Shown here piece by piece: positions 26,791 to 36,177 of a stretch of 64,000 nt of DNA; positions within the stretch are counted from its first letter, which is position 1; every line of letters begins with the position of its first letter. The DNA comes from Helicobacter burdigaliensis. Its GTDB lineage: Bacteria > Campylobacterota > Campylobacteria > Campylobacterales > Helicobacteraceae. The stretch spans positions 16,677 to 80,676 of the forward strand of contig NZ_QXJG01000007.1 of the NCBI RefSeq assembly GCF_003670295.1, read 5' to 3'. Position numbers and translations under genes: made by a program. The notes under the pieces were generated by a model that had not been told where the DNA came from, ran no database searches, and worked only from the letters and a program-made list of their open reading frames with translations.

Positions 26791-28722
26791 ATGCAAAAAA
26801 GACAGAATAACGAACCAAATCAACAAGATAAAAAACCTAATAATTTTTTCAATCAGAATCCTATTTTAGTTTTTATTATATTCGCAATTCTTGCCATTGT
26901 TGCTTTTAGATTTATTTCTCCTAGTGGAGATACTAATAGTAAATTAGGTGGTGCCAGCACAAATAAGAATGTAAATTATTATGAATTAAAAAAGATGATT
27001 GAAAATAAAGAAGTAGATTTTGTTGCTATTGGACAAACAATGATTAAAGCTACTTCTAATATGGGGGGGAATAAGATTGTTTATACCGCTCAAAGAGTAA
27101 GTCCTGATAACTCTTTAATACCACTTTTAGAAGAAAAACAAGTAGAATATTCAGGCTATAATGAAAGTAATTGGCTTAGCGATATGCTTTTTGGGTGGGT
27201 GTTGCCTGTGTTTATATTCTTTGCTATTTGGATGTTCTTAGCTTCAAGAATGCAAAAGAATATGGGAAATGGAATCTTAGGGATTGGAAGTTCTAAAAAA
27301 CTTGTAAATGCTGAAAAGCCTAATGTGAAATTTGATGATATGGCAGGAAATGTAGAAGCAAAAGATGAAGTTGTAGAGATTGTGGATTTTTTGAAAAATC
27401 CAGATAGATATGCAGCACTTGGAGCTAAAATACCTAAAGGAGTGTTGCTTGTAGGACCTCCAGGGACAGGTAAAACACTTTTGGCAAAAGCGGTTGCAGG
27501 AGAGGCAAATGTGCCTTTTTTCTCTGTGAGCGGAAGTAGTTTTATTGAAATGTTTGTGGGTGTAGGTGCAAGTAGAGTAAGAGATTTGTTTGAAAATGCT
27601 AAAAAAGAAGCTCCTAGTATTATTTTTATTGACGAGATTGATGCGATTGGTAAAAGTAGGGCAGCAGGTGGTATGATTAGCGGTAATGATGAGAGAGAGC
27701 AGACGCTAAACCAGCTTTTAGCAGAAATGGATGGCTTTAGCTCTGATTCTTCTCCTGTAATTGTTCTAGCAGCTACTAACCGCCCTGAAGTGCTTGATCC
27801 AGCTTTGCTTAGACCAGGAAGATTTGATAGGCAAGTTTTAGTGGATAAGCCTGATTTTGAGGGAAGAGTTGAGATTTTAAAAGTGCATATTAAAAATATT
27901 AAGCTTTCTAAAAATGTAGATTTATTTGAAGTGGCAAAGCTTACTGCAGGGCTTGCAGGAGCAGATTTAGCAAATATTGTAAATGAAGCTGCATTACTAG
28001 CAGGAAGAAACAATAAAAGAGAAGTGGAGCAAAGTGATTTCTTAGAAGCTGTGGAGAGAGGGATAGCAGGATTGGAGAAAAAATCACGCAGAATCTCGCC
28101 CAAAGAAAAGAAAATTGTCGCTTATCATGAGAGTGGGCATGCACTCATTGCAGAGATTACAAAAGGCGCTAAGAAGGTTACTAAAGTTTCAATTATTCCT
28201 AGAGGATTGGCAGCACTTGGTTATACGCTAAATACTCCAGAGGAAAATAAATATTTAATGCAAAAGCATGAGCTTTTGGCTGAAGTAGATGTGCTTTTAG
28301 GTGGTAGAGCAGCTGAAGCTGTATTTTTAGGAGAAATCTCAACGGGTGCAAGTAACGATTTAGAGAGGGCGACAGATATTATAAAAGCTATGGTAAGCTA
28401 TTATGGTATGACAGATGTAGCAGGACTTATGGTGCTAGAGAAGCAACGCAATGTCTTTTTAAATGGTGGCTTAGGTAGCTCTAGAGAATATAGTGAAGAG
28501 ATGGCGCAAAAAATGGATGCCTATATCAAAGAGATTTTAAATGAGAGATTTGAAGCAGTTAAAGATTCTCTAACTACCTATAAAGAAGCCATTGAAAATA
28601 TTGTAAAAGAACTTTTTGAAAAAGAAAATATTGATGGAGAGAAAGTAAGAGAGATTATTTCTGCTTTTGAAGAAGAAAATAATATGCCTACGCGTCTTGT
28701 AAAAGAAGAAGAGGAAGCATAA
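26791..28722 (+). CDS. ftsH: membrane-anchored ATP-dependent zinc protease FtsH
   Basis: The 643-residue protease degrades unassembled or regulatory membrane and cytosolic proteins. Two membrane segments (about 28-44 and 130-150) flank a periplasmic domain. The AAA module has Walker A GPPGTGKT, Walker [12 protein letters not shown], and the second region of homology [19 protein letters not shown]. The zinc site HESGH follows. A run of seven G (27063-27069) sits in the periplasmic part. Same place as H. pylori HP1069. Confidence 0.97.
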   Translation: MQKRQNNEPNQQDKKPNNFFNQNPILVFIIFAILAIVAFRFISPSGDTNSKLGGASTNKNVNYYELKKMIENKEVDFVAIGQTMIKATSNMGGNKIVYTAQRVSPDNSLIPLLEEKQVEYSGYNESNWLSDMLFGWVLPVFIFFAIWMFLASRMQKNMGNGILGIGSSKKLVNAEKPNVKFDDMAGNVEAKDEVVEIVDFLKNPDRYAALGAKIPKGVLLVGPPGTGKTLLAKAVAGEANVPFFSVSGSSFIEMFVGVGASRVRDLFENAKKEAPSIIFIDEIDAIGKSRAAGGMISGNDEREQTLNQLLAEMDGFSSDSSPVIVLAATNRPEVLDPALLRPGRFDRQVLVDKPDFEGRVEILKVHIKNIKLSKNVDLFEVAKLTAGLAGADLANIVNEAALLAGRNNKREVEQSDFLEAVERGIAGLEKKSRRISPKEKKIVAYHESGHALIAEITKGAKKVTKVSIIPRGLAALGYTLNTPEENKYLMQKHELLAEVDVLLGGRAAEAVFLGEISTGASNDLERATDIIKAMVSYYGMTDVAGLMVLEKQRNVFLNGGLGSSREYSEEMAQKMDAYIKEILNERFEAVKDSLTTYKEAIENIVKELFEKENIDGEKVREIISAFEEENNMPTRLVKEEEEA

Positions 28723-28740
28723 ATAAATAAAGGAAGCAAA

Positions 28741-29355
28741 GTGAGAACGACAACGCAAATTATCGCAAAAGAGGGTTGGAAAATATTAAGCATAGTGGGC
28801 GTTATTTTTCTACTTTGCTGGTTATTGTCTTGGAATGTGCCTGGTTGGATTAGTTTAATTACATTTGTTTGTTTGTTGTATTTTTACTATAATCCAGAAA
28901 GAATTCCACAAGAGGATTCAAAAGATGCTATCATAGCGCCACTTGATGCAAAAGTTAAAAAAATAGAAACTAAAGAAGATGGGATTTATATAGAGCTTAT
29001 GAAACCTATTTGTTTTAGAGGGCTTTTAAGAATGCCTTTTAGTGGATATGCCACTAAAGAGCAAGAAGTTTTTGGGCTTTTAAATGCTAAAGAAAATAAT
29101 GGAGAATATGTTAAAATCAAATTTTGTAAGAACGAGGAAATAGACGCTCATAATTTAGAATTAAAGCTTTATCCTACAATTTATTCTTATAGGATTAGCC
29201 TTTGTCCTAAACAATTAGAAAAATTAGGACAAAGAATAGGATTTTTTCTAAGTGGTAAGGCTGTTATTAAAATCCCTTTAAATACGGAATTGAAAGTTTT
29301 TGAAAATGATAGAATTTATGCGGGACAAACACTTATGGGATACATAAGATTATGA
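28741..29355 (+). CDS. phosphatidylserine decarboxylase-like membrane protein, probably non-catalytic
   Basis: The 204-residue product starts at GTG 28741 after AGGAAG. Two membrane segments lie at about 14-50, then YYNPERIP and APLDAKVKKIE, which correspond to the short Psd-type motifs FFRDP and PADG. GKAVIKIPLN also fits. The terminal GSS sequence at which Psd cleaves itself to make the pyruvoyl group is missing, so I infer a Psd-like protein without decarboxylase activity. It sits where H. pylori has HP1070 and overlaps pssA by 4 bases, which supports a role in phosphatidylserine metabolism. Confidence 0.75.
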   Translation: MRTTTQIIAKEGWKILSIVGVIFLLCWLLSWNVPGWISLITFVCLLYFYYNPERIPQEDSKDAIIAPLDAKVKKIETKEDGIYIELMKPICFRGLLRMPFSGYATKEQEVFGLLNAKENNGEYVKIKFCKNEEIDAHNLELKLYPTIYSYRISLCPKQLEKLGQRIGFFLSGKAVIKIPLNTELKVFENDRIYAGQTLMGYIRL

Positions 29356-30074
29356 AAATAGATCCTTTATATATTTTGCCTAATTTTTTTACAGGCGCTA
29401 GTATTTATCTTGGTATTTTATCCATGGCCTATGCTTATTCTGGGCGTTTTGAGCTTGCTTGTTGGCTTGTATTGCTTAGCCTTATTTTTGATGGATTAGA
29501 TGGAAGAATTGCAAGGCTTACAGGCACAACAAGTAAATTTGGTGTGGAATTTGACTCATTAGCAGATGTTGTTGCTTTTGGAGTGGCACCTGCTATGATT
29601 TTGTTTTTTTATGTAGGGCATCATTATGGTAAATTTGGTGCTGTGGTGTCTGGGCTTTATGTGGTTTTTGGAGCGATTAGACTTGCTAGATTTAATGTAA
29701 CCACTACCCAGAATGAACCTAATGTTTTTATAGGGCTTCCTATCCCTTCTGCCGCAGTTTTTATTGTGAGTTGGTTGCTTTTTGAAATGGGTATAAAGCA
29801 AGATTATCCCCATTATGATTCTATACTTTTAGTCTTATTGCTTGCAAGTAGCTTGTTAGTTGGGCTTTTAATGGTGAGTAATATCCGCTATCCTAGTTTT
29901 AAGAAAATGAGTTTTGAACGCGTGAGCTTTGGCAAGATTATAGTTTTGTTAATGCTTATTTTGGCTGTTTTGTTTATGTATCCTACTTATACAATTGTTG
30001 TATTAATAAGTGCTTATGTTCTTTTTGGGCCTATGCGTGCTTGTTATTATCTTATCTTTAGAAAGAGGGTTTAA
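29352..30074 (+). CDS. pssA: CDP-diacylglycerol-serine O-phosphatidyltransferase
   Basis: Makes phosphatidylserine from CDP-diacylglycerol and L-serine, the precursor of phosphatidylethanolamine. The 240-residue integral membrane protein has about eight hydrophobic segments and the CDP-alcohol phosphotransferase motif spread over DGLDGRIAR and GVEFDSLAD (about 48-76). Its ATG overlaps the end of the Psd-like gene. The stop lies one base before the ATG of the leucine-rich leader peptide. Confidence 0.95.
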   Translation: MKIDPLYILPNFFTGASIYLGILSMAYAYSGRFELACWLVLLSLIFDGLDGRIARLTGTTSKFGVEFDSLADVVAFGVAPAMILFFYVGHHYGKFGAVVSGLYVVFGAIRLARFNVTTTQNEPNVFIGLPIPSAAVFIVSWLLFEMGIKQDYPHYDSILLVLLLASSLLVGLLMVSNIRYPSFKKMSFERVSFGKIIVLLMLILAVLFMYPTYTIVVLISAYVLFGPMRACYYLIFRKRV

Positions 30075-30075
30075 G

Positions 30076-30159
30076 ATGAGGGTGCATTTATTAAAATCGA
30101 GTGATATATTTTTGCAAAATTTCCTTACACATTCACTACTACTTCCACTGCTCCCTTAG
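30076..30159 (+). CDS. leucine-rich leader peptide upstream of leuA
   Basis: A 27-codon ORF starts at ATG 30076 with an AGAGGG site six bases before it. Nine of its 27 residues are leucine and it ends HSLLLPLLP followed by TAG. It lies 74 bases before leuA and overlaps the left half of a hairpin followed by a T-rich stretch. This is the layout of a transcription-attenuation leader, in which ribosome stalling at leucine codons sets leuA expression. Attenuation of leu genes is established in enterobacteria; here it is inferred from the sequence alone. Confidence 0.65.
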   Translation: MRVHLLKSSDIFLQNFLTHSLLLPLLP

Positions 30160-30176
30160 GGGATGCATATATTTTT
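30150..30176 (+). promoter_or_regulatory. candidate attenuator hairpin before leuA
   Basis: GC-TCCC pairs with GGGA-(T)-GC around TTAG (30150-30166, one bulge) and is followed by ATATATTTTTA. The stem is short, so it would be a weak terminator. The last four sense codons and stop of the leader peptide lie inside it. Confidence 0.45.
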
Positions 30177-30233
30177 ACAACTTCATAATAATTTTACTTA
30201 ACAAATAAAAACAATTCATTAAAGGAATATACT

Positions 30234-31778
30234 ATGGAAATGATAAAGATTTTTGATACAACTTTAAGAGATGGTGAGCAAAGCCCAGGTGCTTCTATGA
30301 ATACTGAAGAGAAGATAAGATTGGCTTTGCAGTTAGAAAGATTGGGTGTAGATGTGATTGAAGCAGGGTTTGCAGCAGCAAGTCCGGGTGATTTTGAAGC
30401 AATTAGCAGAATAGGAGAAGTAGTGAAAAATAGCACTATTTGTTCTTTATCACGTGCGCTTACTAAGGATATTGAGATCGCAGCAAATGCTTTGCAAAAG
30501 GCAAAACATAAAAGGATTCATACTTTTATTGCTACAAGTGAGATTCATATGCAATATAAGCTTAAAATGAGCAAAGATGAGGTTTTAAAAAGAGCATTTG
30601 AAGCGGTTAAGTTAGCAAGAAGCTTGTGTGAAGATGTGGAGTTTAGCTGTGAAGATGCGTGTAGAAGTGATGTAGGGTTTTTAAAAGAGGTGGCACTAGC
30701 TGTGATTGAAGCGGGTGCTAGCACGCTAAATTTACCTGATACTGTGGGGTATAGAATCCCAAGTGAGCTTGGAAGCTTGATTAAAGAAATGAAAGAGTGT
30801 GTGGGAGATAGGGCGATTTTGTCAGTGCATTGTCATAATGATTTAGGCTTAGCGGTGGCAAACTCACTAGAGGGGATTAAAAATGGAGCAAGACAGCTTG
30901 AATGCACAATTAATGGACTAGGAGAGAGAGCGGGAAATACTGCTTTAGAAGAAATAGTAATGATTTTAAAAACAAGGCAGGATATTTTTAAAGGGCTTGA
31001 TACAAGGATTAACACAAAAGAAATTTATGCAAGCTCTAAGCTAGTTTCAGACATTACAGGGATACGCCCACAGCCTAATAAAGCGATTGTTGGGAAAAAT
31101 GCTTTTTCGCATGAGAGTGGAATCCATCAAGATGGTATGCTAAAAAATCGCGAAACTTATGAGATTATGAGGGCTAGTGATATAGGGATTATAGAAAGTG
31201 ATGGACTGGTTTTAGGTAAGCATAGTGGTAGGGCTGCTTTTAGGGATAAGCTTGCAAGTTTAGGCTTTGTGGATATTTCACAAGAAGCACTAGATAGGGC
31301 ATTTGCAGAGTTTAAGATTTTGTGTGATAAGAAAAAAGAAGTGTATGATGAGGATTTGCGTTCTATTATGACACAAGAAAGTGTGAGTATTCCGCAAGTG
31401 TTTGAGCTTGTCTCTTTGCAGATTAGTAATTGTTCTAAAGGTGTGCCACATGCTGCAATTTGTATCCAAAAAGATGGGGATAAAAGCATTGATGCGGCTA
31501 TTGGAAATGGAAGTGTAGATGCGATTTTAAAAACTATTGATAGGATTAGTGGCTACAATGGGGTGCTAAAAGATTATAAAGTGGAGGCAGTAAGTGAGGG
31601 TAAAGATGCACTTGCTAAAGTGGTGGTAAAAGTGGAGTTTGATCCAAACAAACCTGCGCTTATTGGACATGGATTGCATCTTGATACGATGTTTGCCACT
31701 GCTAAGGCATATCTTGGTGCGTTAAATAGCTATTTAGCAATGAAGGAGCTTATTAAGCATAAGAGTATGGGGGTGTAG
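30234..31778 (+). CDS. leuA: 2-isopropylmalate synthase
   Basis: First committed step of leucine synthesis: acetyl-CoA plus 2-ketoisovalerate. The 514-residue product has the catalytic barrel with [12 protein letters not shown] near the N terminus, the metal-binding [15 protein letters not shown] (HXH), NGLGERAGN, and a C-terminal regulatory domain through which leucine inhibits the enzyme. An AAGGAATATACT stretch precedes ATG 30234. The leader peptide before it suggests control by leucyl-tRNA supply. mcrB starts 4 bases after the stop. Confidence 0.96.
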   Translation: MEMIKIFDTTLRDGEQSPGASMNTEEKIRLALQLERLGVDVIEAGFAAASPGDFEAISRIGEVVKNSTICSLSRALTKDIEIAANALQKAKHKRIHTFIATSEIHMQYKLKMSKDEVLKRAFEAVKLARSLCEDVEFSCEDACRSDVGFLKEVALAVIEAGASTLNLPDTVGYRIPSELGSLIKEMKECVGDRAILSVHCHNDLGLAVANSLEGIKNGARQLECTINGLGERAGNTALEEIVMILKTRQDIFKGLDTRINTKEIYASSKLVSDITGIRPQPNKAIVGKNAFSHESGIHQDGMLKNRETYEIMRASDIGIIESDGLVLGKHSGRAAFRDKLASLGFVDISQEALDRAFAEFKILCDKKKEVYDEDLRSIMTQESVSIPQVFELVSLQISNCSKGVPHAAICIQKDGDKSIDAAIGNGSVDAILKTIDRISGYNGVLKDYKVEAVSEGKDALAKVVVKVEFDPNKPALIGHGLHLDTMFATAKAYLGALNSYLAMKELIKHKSMGV

Positions 31779-31782
31779 ATAG

Positions 31783-33990
31783 ATGAATAGTTTTAAAGAA
31801 GAGATTGAATTATTTAAAAAATTTCAAGACAGATGGAGTTTGGAAAAAGTCCAAAATATGAAGTTAGAGGAATATACAAGCACTCAAAAAGATAATCCAA
31901 ATAGAGATGATTTTACATTTTGGATAGAAAGTAAATTGGATACTTTAGGGAGTATTTGGGGAGGTTCGGCTTTTAAATTTGGTGTGTATAGGCGTAATGA
32001 AAATAAGGATAAAAAGAGTGCAAGTGGGCGAAAATATAAAGATAATTATGGTTGGTATGATAAATTTGGTAGCACTTCAGAAGAGGCTTTTGTAGAAGTT
32101 AAAAAAGAGATTATAAAAATAATAGCGACCATAGAAGCAACTAAGGAAAATAAGGAAAATAAGGAAAATAAGGAAAATAAATTAGAGGAAATTGAAAAAT
32201 CTAAGCTTGGCTTTGCTATAAGGTGGAAAATAGCCTTTCATTATCAAAATATTGAGGATATTAAAATTGTTAATATTTTTTCTAAAAGTGTTTTGGACGC
32301 AATTTCTATGGATAAATATGGGAGAAAATTAAAAACTTATGAGCTTTATGAGAAGCTTTTGAGTGATAAGGAAAAATATAGTTTAGAAGAGGTTTTAAAG
32401 CTATCAAAGGACTTATGGGAAAAATATAGTAAAAATCAAAATAAAGAGCAAGATAATCAAGAAGAACAAGGAGAAAGAATGAAAATACCACTTAATCAGA
32501 TTCTTTATGGACCTCCGGGGACTGGGAAAACTTATCATACCATTGATAAGGCTTTGGAGATTTTAGGGTATAAAAATCTTTTGGAAGATAAAGAGAATAA
32601 GAAATTTCTAGACTATGAAAAAATCCAAAAAGATTTAGAAAAATTTCAAATTGATTACAAAAAAGATGATGAAAGAAAACAGGCTAAAGCACTTTTTGAT
32701 TATTATGTAAAAAAAGGACAAATTGTTTTTACCACTTTTCATCAAAGCTATGGCTATGAAGAGTTTGTAGAAGGGATAAAGCCTATAATAAATGATGAGT
32801 CTAATTCTAAAGAAGTGCAATATGAGATAAGCGATGGAGTTTTTAAAGAGCTTTGTAAAAAAGCTTTGGTGAATTATCAACTATCAGATAACAGCGAAAA
32901 AGATAAACAAAATATCGATTTAGATAAGTTAATTTTTGAATTTGCCAATTATATTAATCAAAATTTTATAGATAAGGGAAATGAATTTCCTTTAGAGAAT
33001 AAAGTTAGTATTAGAGAAATTCTTTTAAATTCCAAAGACGAGTATCGCTCTTTCTTATTGGGTGGCTCTATTAAAAGTCCTCAAAGATTGACCATTGATA
33101 TTATAAAAAGAGATTATTTAAATTTTAAAAGTGGAGCTATTAAGGATTATAAAGATGTTAAGCCAAAATATGATAGCCAAAGTGATTATCATGGAAATGC
33201 GATTTATTATTTCATGTTTTATAAAAAATTAAAGGAGTTTGAAAAAACGCACAATGTAAATTTTGAAAATATAAATGGGGAATTAAAACCTTACATAATC
33301 ATCATTGATGAAATCAATCGTGGCAATGCAAGTAAGATTTTTGGGGAGCTTATAACTTTAATAGAATCTAGCAAAAGGATAGGAGAAGATGAGGAGCTAA
33401 GAGTATCTTTGCCTTATAGTAGAAATGAATTTGATAATGGCAAAGGTTTTGGAGTGCCTAAAAATGTGTATATCCTAGGCACTATGAATACAGCTGATAG
33501 AAGCATAACCTCTCTTGATACGGCTTTAAGGAGAAGATTTGAATTTATAGAGATGATGCCTATGCCTAGTTTGCTTCAAAAATGTGAGGAAGTTGATTTG
33601 CAAAAGTTATTAGAAGCTATCAATACTCGCATAGAATATTTGCTGGATAGAGAAAAAACCATAGGGCACGCATTTTTTATAGATGTTAAAAATTTAGAGG
33701 ATTTAAAAAATGTATTTCAAAATAAAATCATTCCGCTTTTGCAAGAGTATTTTTATAACGATTATGCTTTAATGAGTGCGGTTTTAAATGATAATGGTAT
33801 GATTTGCAAAGACAAGGAAGATAAAAAAGATGATAAATATTTACAAAAAATAAAAAATTTAGACAATGTAGATAGTGAAAAAAATATTTATAATATTACT
33901 CCATTTAATAATGAAATTTGGGATAAACTAGAAAAATATCAAGCTATTTATGATGATGAGAAAAATCAATCAAATAATGAAGAACAATAA
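31783..33990 (+). CDS. mcrB: McrB-type GTPase subunit of a modification-dependent restriction system
   Basis: With McrC it cuts DNA carrying modified bases (type IV restriction). The 735-residue product has an N-terminal region (about 1-230) rich in lysine with FWIESKLDTLGSIWGG, presumably for recognising modified DNA, and a C-terminal AAA+ domain: Walker A GPPGTGKT at 243-250, Walker B IIIDEINRGNASKIFGELI, and the McrB hallmark MNTADRSI followed by LDTALRRRFEF. A KEN tetrapeptide-like repeat (four copies) lies near residue 121. It overlaps mcrC by 14 bases and follows leuA with almost no gap, probably a horizontally acquired insertion. Confidence 0.92.
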   Translation: MNSFKEEIELFKKFQDRWSLEKVQNMKLEEYTSTQKDNPNRDDFTFWIESKLDTLGSIWGGSAFKFGVYRRNENKDKKSASGRKYKDNYGWYDKFGSTSEEAFVEVKKEIIKIIATIEATKENKENKENKENKLEEIEKSKLGFAIRWKIAFHYQNIEDIKIVNIFSKSVLDAISMDKYGRKLKTYELYEKLLSDKEKYSLEEVLKLSKDLWEKYSKNQNKEQDNQEEQGERMKIPLNQILYGPPGTGKTYHTIDKALEILGYKNLLEDKENKKFLDYEKIQKDLEKFQIDYKKDDERKQAKALFDYYVKKGQIVFTTFHQSYGYEEFVEGIKPIINDESNSKEVQYEISDGVFKELCKKALVNYQLSDNSEKDKQNIDLDKLIFEFANYINQNFIDKGNEFPLENKVSIREILLNSKDEYRSFLLGGSIKSPQRLTIDIIKRDYLNFKSGAIKDYKDVKPKYDSQSDYHGNAIYYFMFYKKLKEFEKTHNVNFENINGELKPYIIIIDEINRGNASKIFGELITLIESSKRIGEDEELRVSLPYSRNEFDNGKGFGVPKNVYILGTMNTADRSITSLDTALRRRFEFIEMMPMPSLLQKCEEVDLQKLLEAINTRIEYLLDREKTIGHAFFIDVKNLEDLKNVFQNKIIPLLQEYFYNDYALMSAVLNDNGMICKDKEDKKDDKYLQKIKNLDNVDSEKNIYNITPFNNEIWDKLEKYQAIYDDEKNQSNNEEQ
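32143..32178 (+). repeat. 9-bp tandem repeat (four copies) inside mcrB
   Basis: AAGGAAAAT is repeated four times in frame, encoding Lys-Glu-Asn each time. Changes in copy number would alter length without breaking the frame. Confidence 0.9.
32468..32481 (+). promoter_or_regulatory. internal ribosome binding site and ATG in mcrB (short McrB form)
   Basis: AAGGAG (32468-32473) is five bases before an in-frame ATG at 32479 (residue 233), just ten residues ahead of the Walker A motif. Translation from here gives the GTPase domain alone. E. coli mcrB is known to make such a short form (McrBs) that modulates the complex. Confidence 0.55.
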
Positions 33991-35299
33991 CACATTTTCT
34001 ATCATTGAGCATCAAGCCTTTTGCAAAGAAGATTTACAAGGGGTTTTTGGGAAAAAGGCTGAAAATTTTTACAAAGAACTAGAAGATTTTGCAAAAAATA
34101 ATGAGAATCTTTTGGGCTTTAATAATAAAAACACCCTAAAAGCTAAAAATTATGTGGGCATTATTCAGACAAAAAGTGGAGTTTTGGAGATCTTGCCAAA
34201 ATGCACTGATTTAGAAAAATATATAGAGGAAAAAGATATAACAAATTTGCCTTTAAAGCCTTTGATAGATGCTTATAAAATAGATGATAAAAAAGAATTA
34301 TTTTGCGATTTTAAATATGAGGAAAATTTTAAATTCAATCCTAAAACCCTTTTAATTAATCTATTAAAAACTCTAAAAAATTCTCCCTTTAAACAATCGC
34401 AAATTTCATCTTTAAAACTTTCTAAAATGCCTTTATTTGAAGTGTTTATTGCGATGTTTTTAGATGAGTTTTTTAGTGTGTATAAAAAAGGTTTGAAAAA
34501 AGATTATGTAAGCATAGAAGAAAATAGAAAATTTCTTAAAGGTAAATTACATTTTAGTAAGCATTTAAAGCAAAATTTAATCCATAAAGAAAGATTTTTT
34601 ACAAGTAGTGATGAGTTTGTTTTGGATATAGCACCAAATCGCCTCATCAAATCCACTCTAAATCTTTTAAAATCTAAAACAATCGCTAATAAATTTAGAA
34701 TCCTTAAAGCCTTACAAATGCTTGAAAATGTGGAGTTTTCTACAAATTACACAAAAGACTTTAGCTGTAAAATCTCAAGACATTTTAACTATTATGAAAA
34801 TTTGCTTTTGTGGTGTAAGATTTTCTTACGCAATCAAACTTTTACGCCTTTTTGTGGTAAAAATGAGGCTTTTGCACTGCTTTTTCCTATGGAGAGGCTT
34901 TTTGAAAACTATGTAGCATATATGCTAAAAAAAGCAAATCTAAATTTAAATATTAAAGCTCAAAGTAGCGAGAAATATTTATTGCAACAAGATAATGAAA
35001 GTCATTTTAGGTTAAAACCAGATTTAAAACTAGAGCTTAGCAATCAAACGATTATCGCAGATACAAAGTGGAAGATTCTAACAAAGATAGAAGAAATCTC
35101 ACAAAGCGATTTATATCAGATGTTTGCTTATGCAACTAAATACAAAGCAAAAGAAGTATGGCTTATTTATCCATTTATTAAATCTAATTTAGAACAAAAG
35201 AAACAAGAATTTATCTTTAAAGCAAGTGAAGTTGTGAATTTTTGCAACAATGATGAAAAAATAAAGCTAAAAATTCTTTTTGCACCTTTGCCTTTTTAA
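33977..35299 (+). CDS. mcrC: McrC nuclease subunit
   Basis: Partner of McrB that carries the nuclease centre. The ~440-residue product ends with a PD-(D/E)XK site: FRLKPDLKLEL then IIADTKWKIL, so Asp and Asp-X-Lys are both intact. The N-terminal part (YVGIIQTKSGVLEILPK) matches the McrC family. I prefer ATG 33977 to one at 33950 because it gives the smaller overlap (14 bases) with mcrB and starts near the conserved region. Intact, so the restriction system appears functional. Confidence 0.9.
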   Translation: MKNNNTFSIIEHQAFCKEDLQGVFGKKAENFYKELEDFAKNNENLLGFNNKNTLKAKNYVGIIQTKSGVLEILPKCTDLEKYIEEKDITNLPLKPLIDAYKIDDKKELFCDFKYEENFKFNPKTLLINLLKTLKNSPFKQSQISSLKLSKMPLFEVFIAMFLDEFFSVYKKGLKKDYVSIEENRKFLKGKLHFSKHLKQNLIHKERFFTSSDEFVLDIAPNRLIKSTLNLLKSKTIANKFRILKALQMLENVEFSTNYTKDFSCKISRHFNYYENLLLWCKIFLRNQTFTPFCGKNEAFALLFPMERLFENYVAYMLKKANLNLNIKAQSSEKYLLQQDNESHFRLKPDLKLELSNQTIIADTKWKILTKIEEISQSDLYQMFAYATKYKAKEVWLIYPFIKSNLEQKKQEFIFKASEVVNFCNNDEKIKLKILFAPLPF

Positions 35300-35442
35300 T
35301 ATAGTTTTATAAATTTTAGTGGGTTATCTATAAAAGCTTTATTTTGTAATCTTTAAATATTCTAAAACTTAACACTTAAGCCATATTTATCTTTTATTTG
35401 CTAAAAGATATTATTATGTAAAATAAAAAGTTTTGGTGGTTT

Positions 35443-36177
35443 ATGAAAAGGATATTTGTTTGTCTCTTTTTATGTGTTGCTTTGCTAAATGCAGAAGAAA
35501 ATATTACTAAATTTTTAAAAAAAGATATTAAAAGAATTAATCCTTTTGATCAATACAGAGAGTATGAGGGTTTTTTAGGAGTTCCTTTGCCAAGTGCCAA
35601 AACTCCTAAAATCCCTTACAAAAGTCCTTTCAATTCTCCTTTTGAAAGACATCAAAATAGAGCTAAAACCACAACTCCTACTTTTGATTTTAATACCTAT
35701 GGAATAAGCACAAGTGTTTTAAATATGGGCTTAAATAAGCTTTCCCCTCTTATTGGTTCCAAAAGTGGCGATATTGTAGGGAAATATATTTCTGGGATTA
35801 AATTTGATGTAAATTTAAGCTCTAGTATTGATGAGAAGCAAAAAAATCTAGGAGGGGATATTAAAATCAATGCGCCCATTTACAAGAAGAAGTTAAGTGA
35901 GTTGTATTTGCTTGGCACTATAAAGAAGAGCCTAAGTAAAGATGAGTGGAGTGGGAGTTATGGTTTTAGTCATAAGCTAAAAGCTCCTAAAATCCAAAAT
36001 CTCTATTTTATGCAGAGTTTTACTCAAGATCAAGATAAAATAGGAGAAAAAACTTTTAATTATGGAGTGGAATATTCTCCTATTAAAAACTTTTCCACCT
36101 TTATTCAAAAAGAGATTAAAACCATAGGCGATACAGACACTACAAAAGCAGGCGTGCAGTATAGGTTTAATTTTTAA
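35443..36177 (+). CDS. predicted outer-membrane beta-barrel protein
   Basis: The 244-residue product has a signal peptide (MKRIFVCLFLCVALLNAEE), a proline-rich stretch at about 50-75, and a C-terminal half with alternating hydrophobic and polar residues that ends GVQYRFNF. A terminal phenylalanine is the BAM recognition signal, so I infer a small beta-barrel. The family is not one I recognise. It overlaps the convergent uvrD gene by 4 bases. The 143 bases before it hold only A/T-rich sequence. Confidence 0.68.
   Translation: MKRIFVCLFLCVALLNAEENITKFLKKDIKRINPFDQYREYEGFLGVPLPSAKTPKIPYKSPFNSPFERHQNRAKTTTPTFDFNTYGISTSVLNMGLNKLSPLIGSKSGDIVGKYISGIKFDVNLSSSIDEKQKNLGGDIKINAPIYKKKLSELYLLGTIKKSLSKDEWSGSYGFSHKLKAPKIQNLYFMQSFTQDQDKIGEKTFNYGVEYSPIKNFSTFIQKEIKTIGDTDTTKAGVQYRFNF

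Noticed and set aside
27063..27069. Seven G in ftsH as a phase-variation tract
   Set aside because: Shorter than tracts that switch in this group, and ftsH is likely essential.
27156..28103. A 315-codon open frame on the minus strand inside ftsH
   Set aside because: It is the complement of a strongly conserved AAA protease region; its product is Ser/Leu-rich with no motif and there is no ribosome site.
32143..32178. The tandem repeat in mcrB as a CRISPR-like array
   Set aside because: There are no spacers and the unit is an in-frame codon triplet; no CRISPR array was seen anywhere in the window.
33950..33976. An earlier ATG for mcrC
   Set aside because: It would lengthen the overlap with mcrB to 41 bases without adding conserved sequence.
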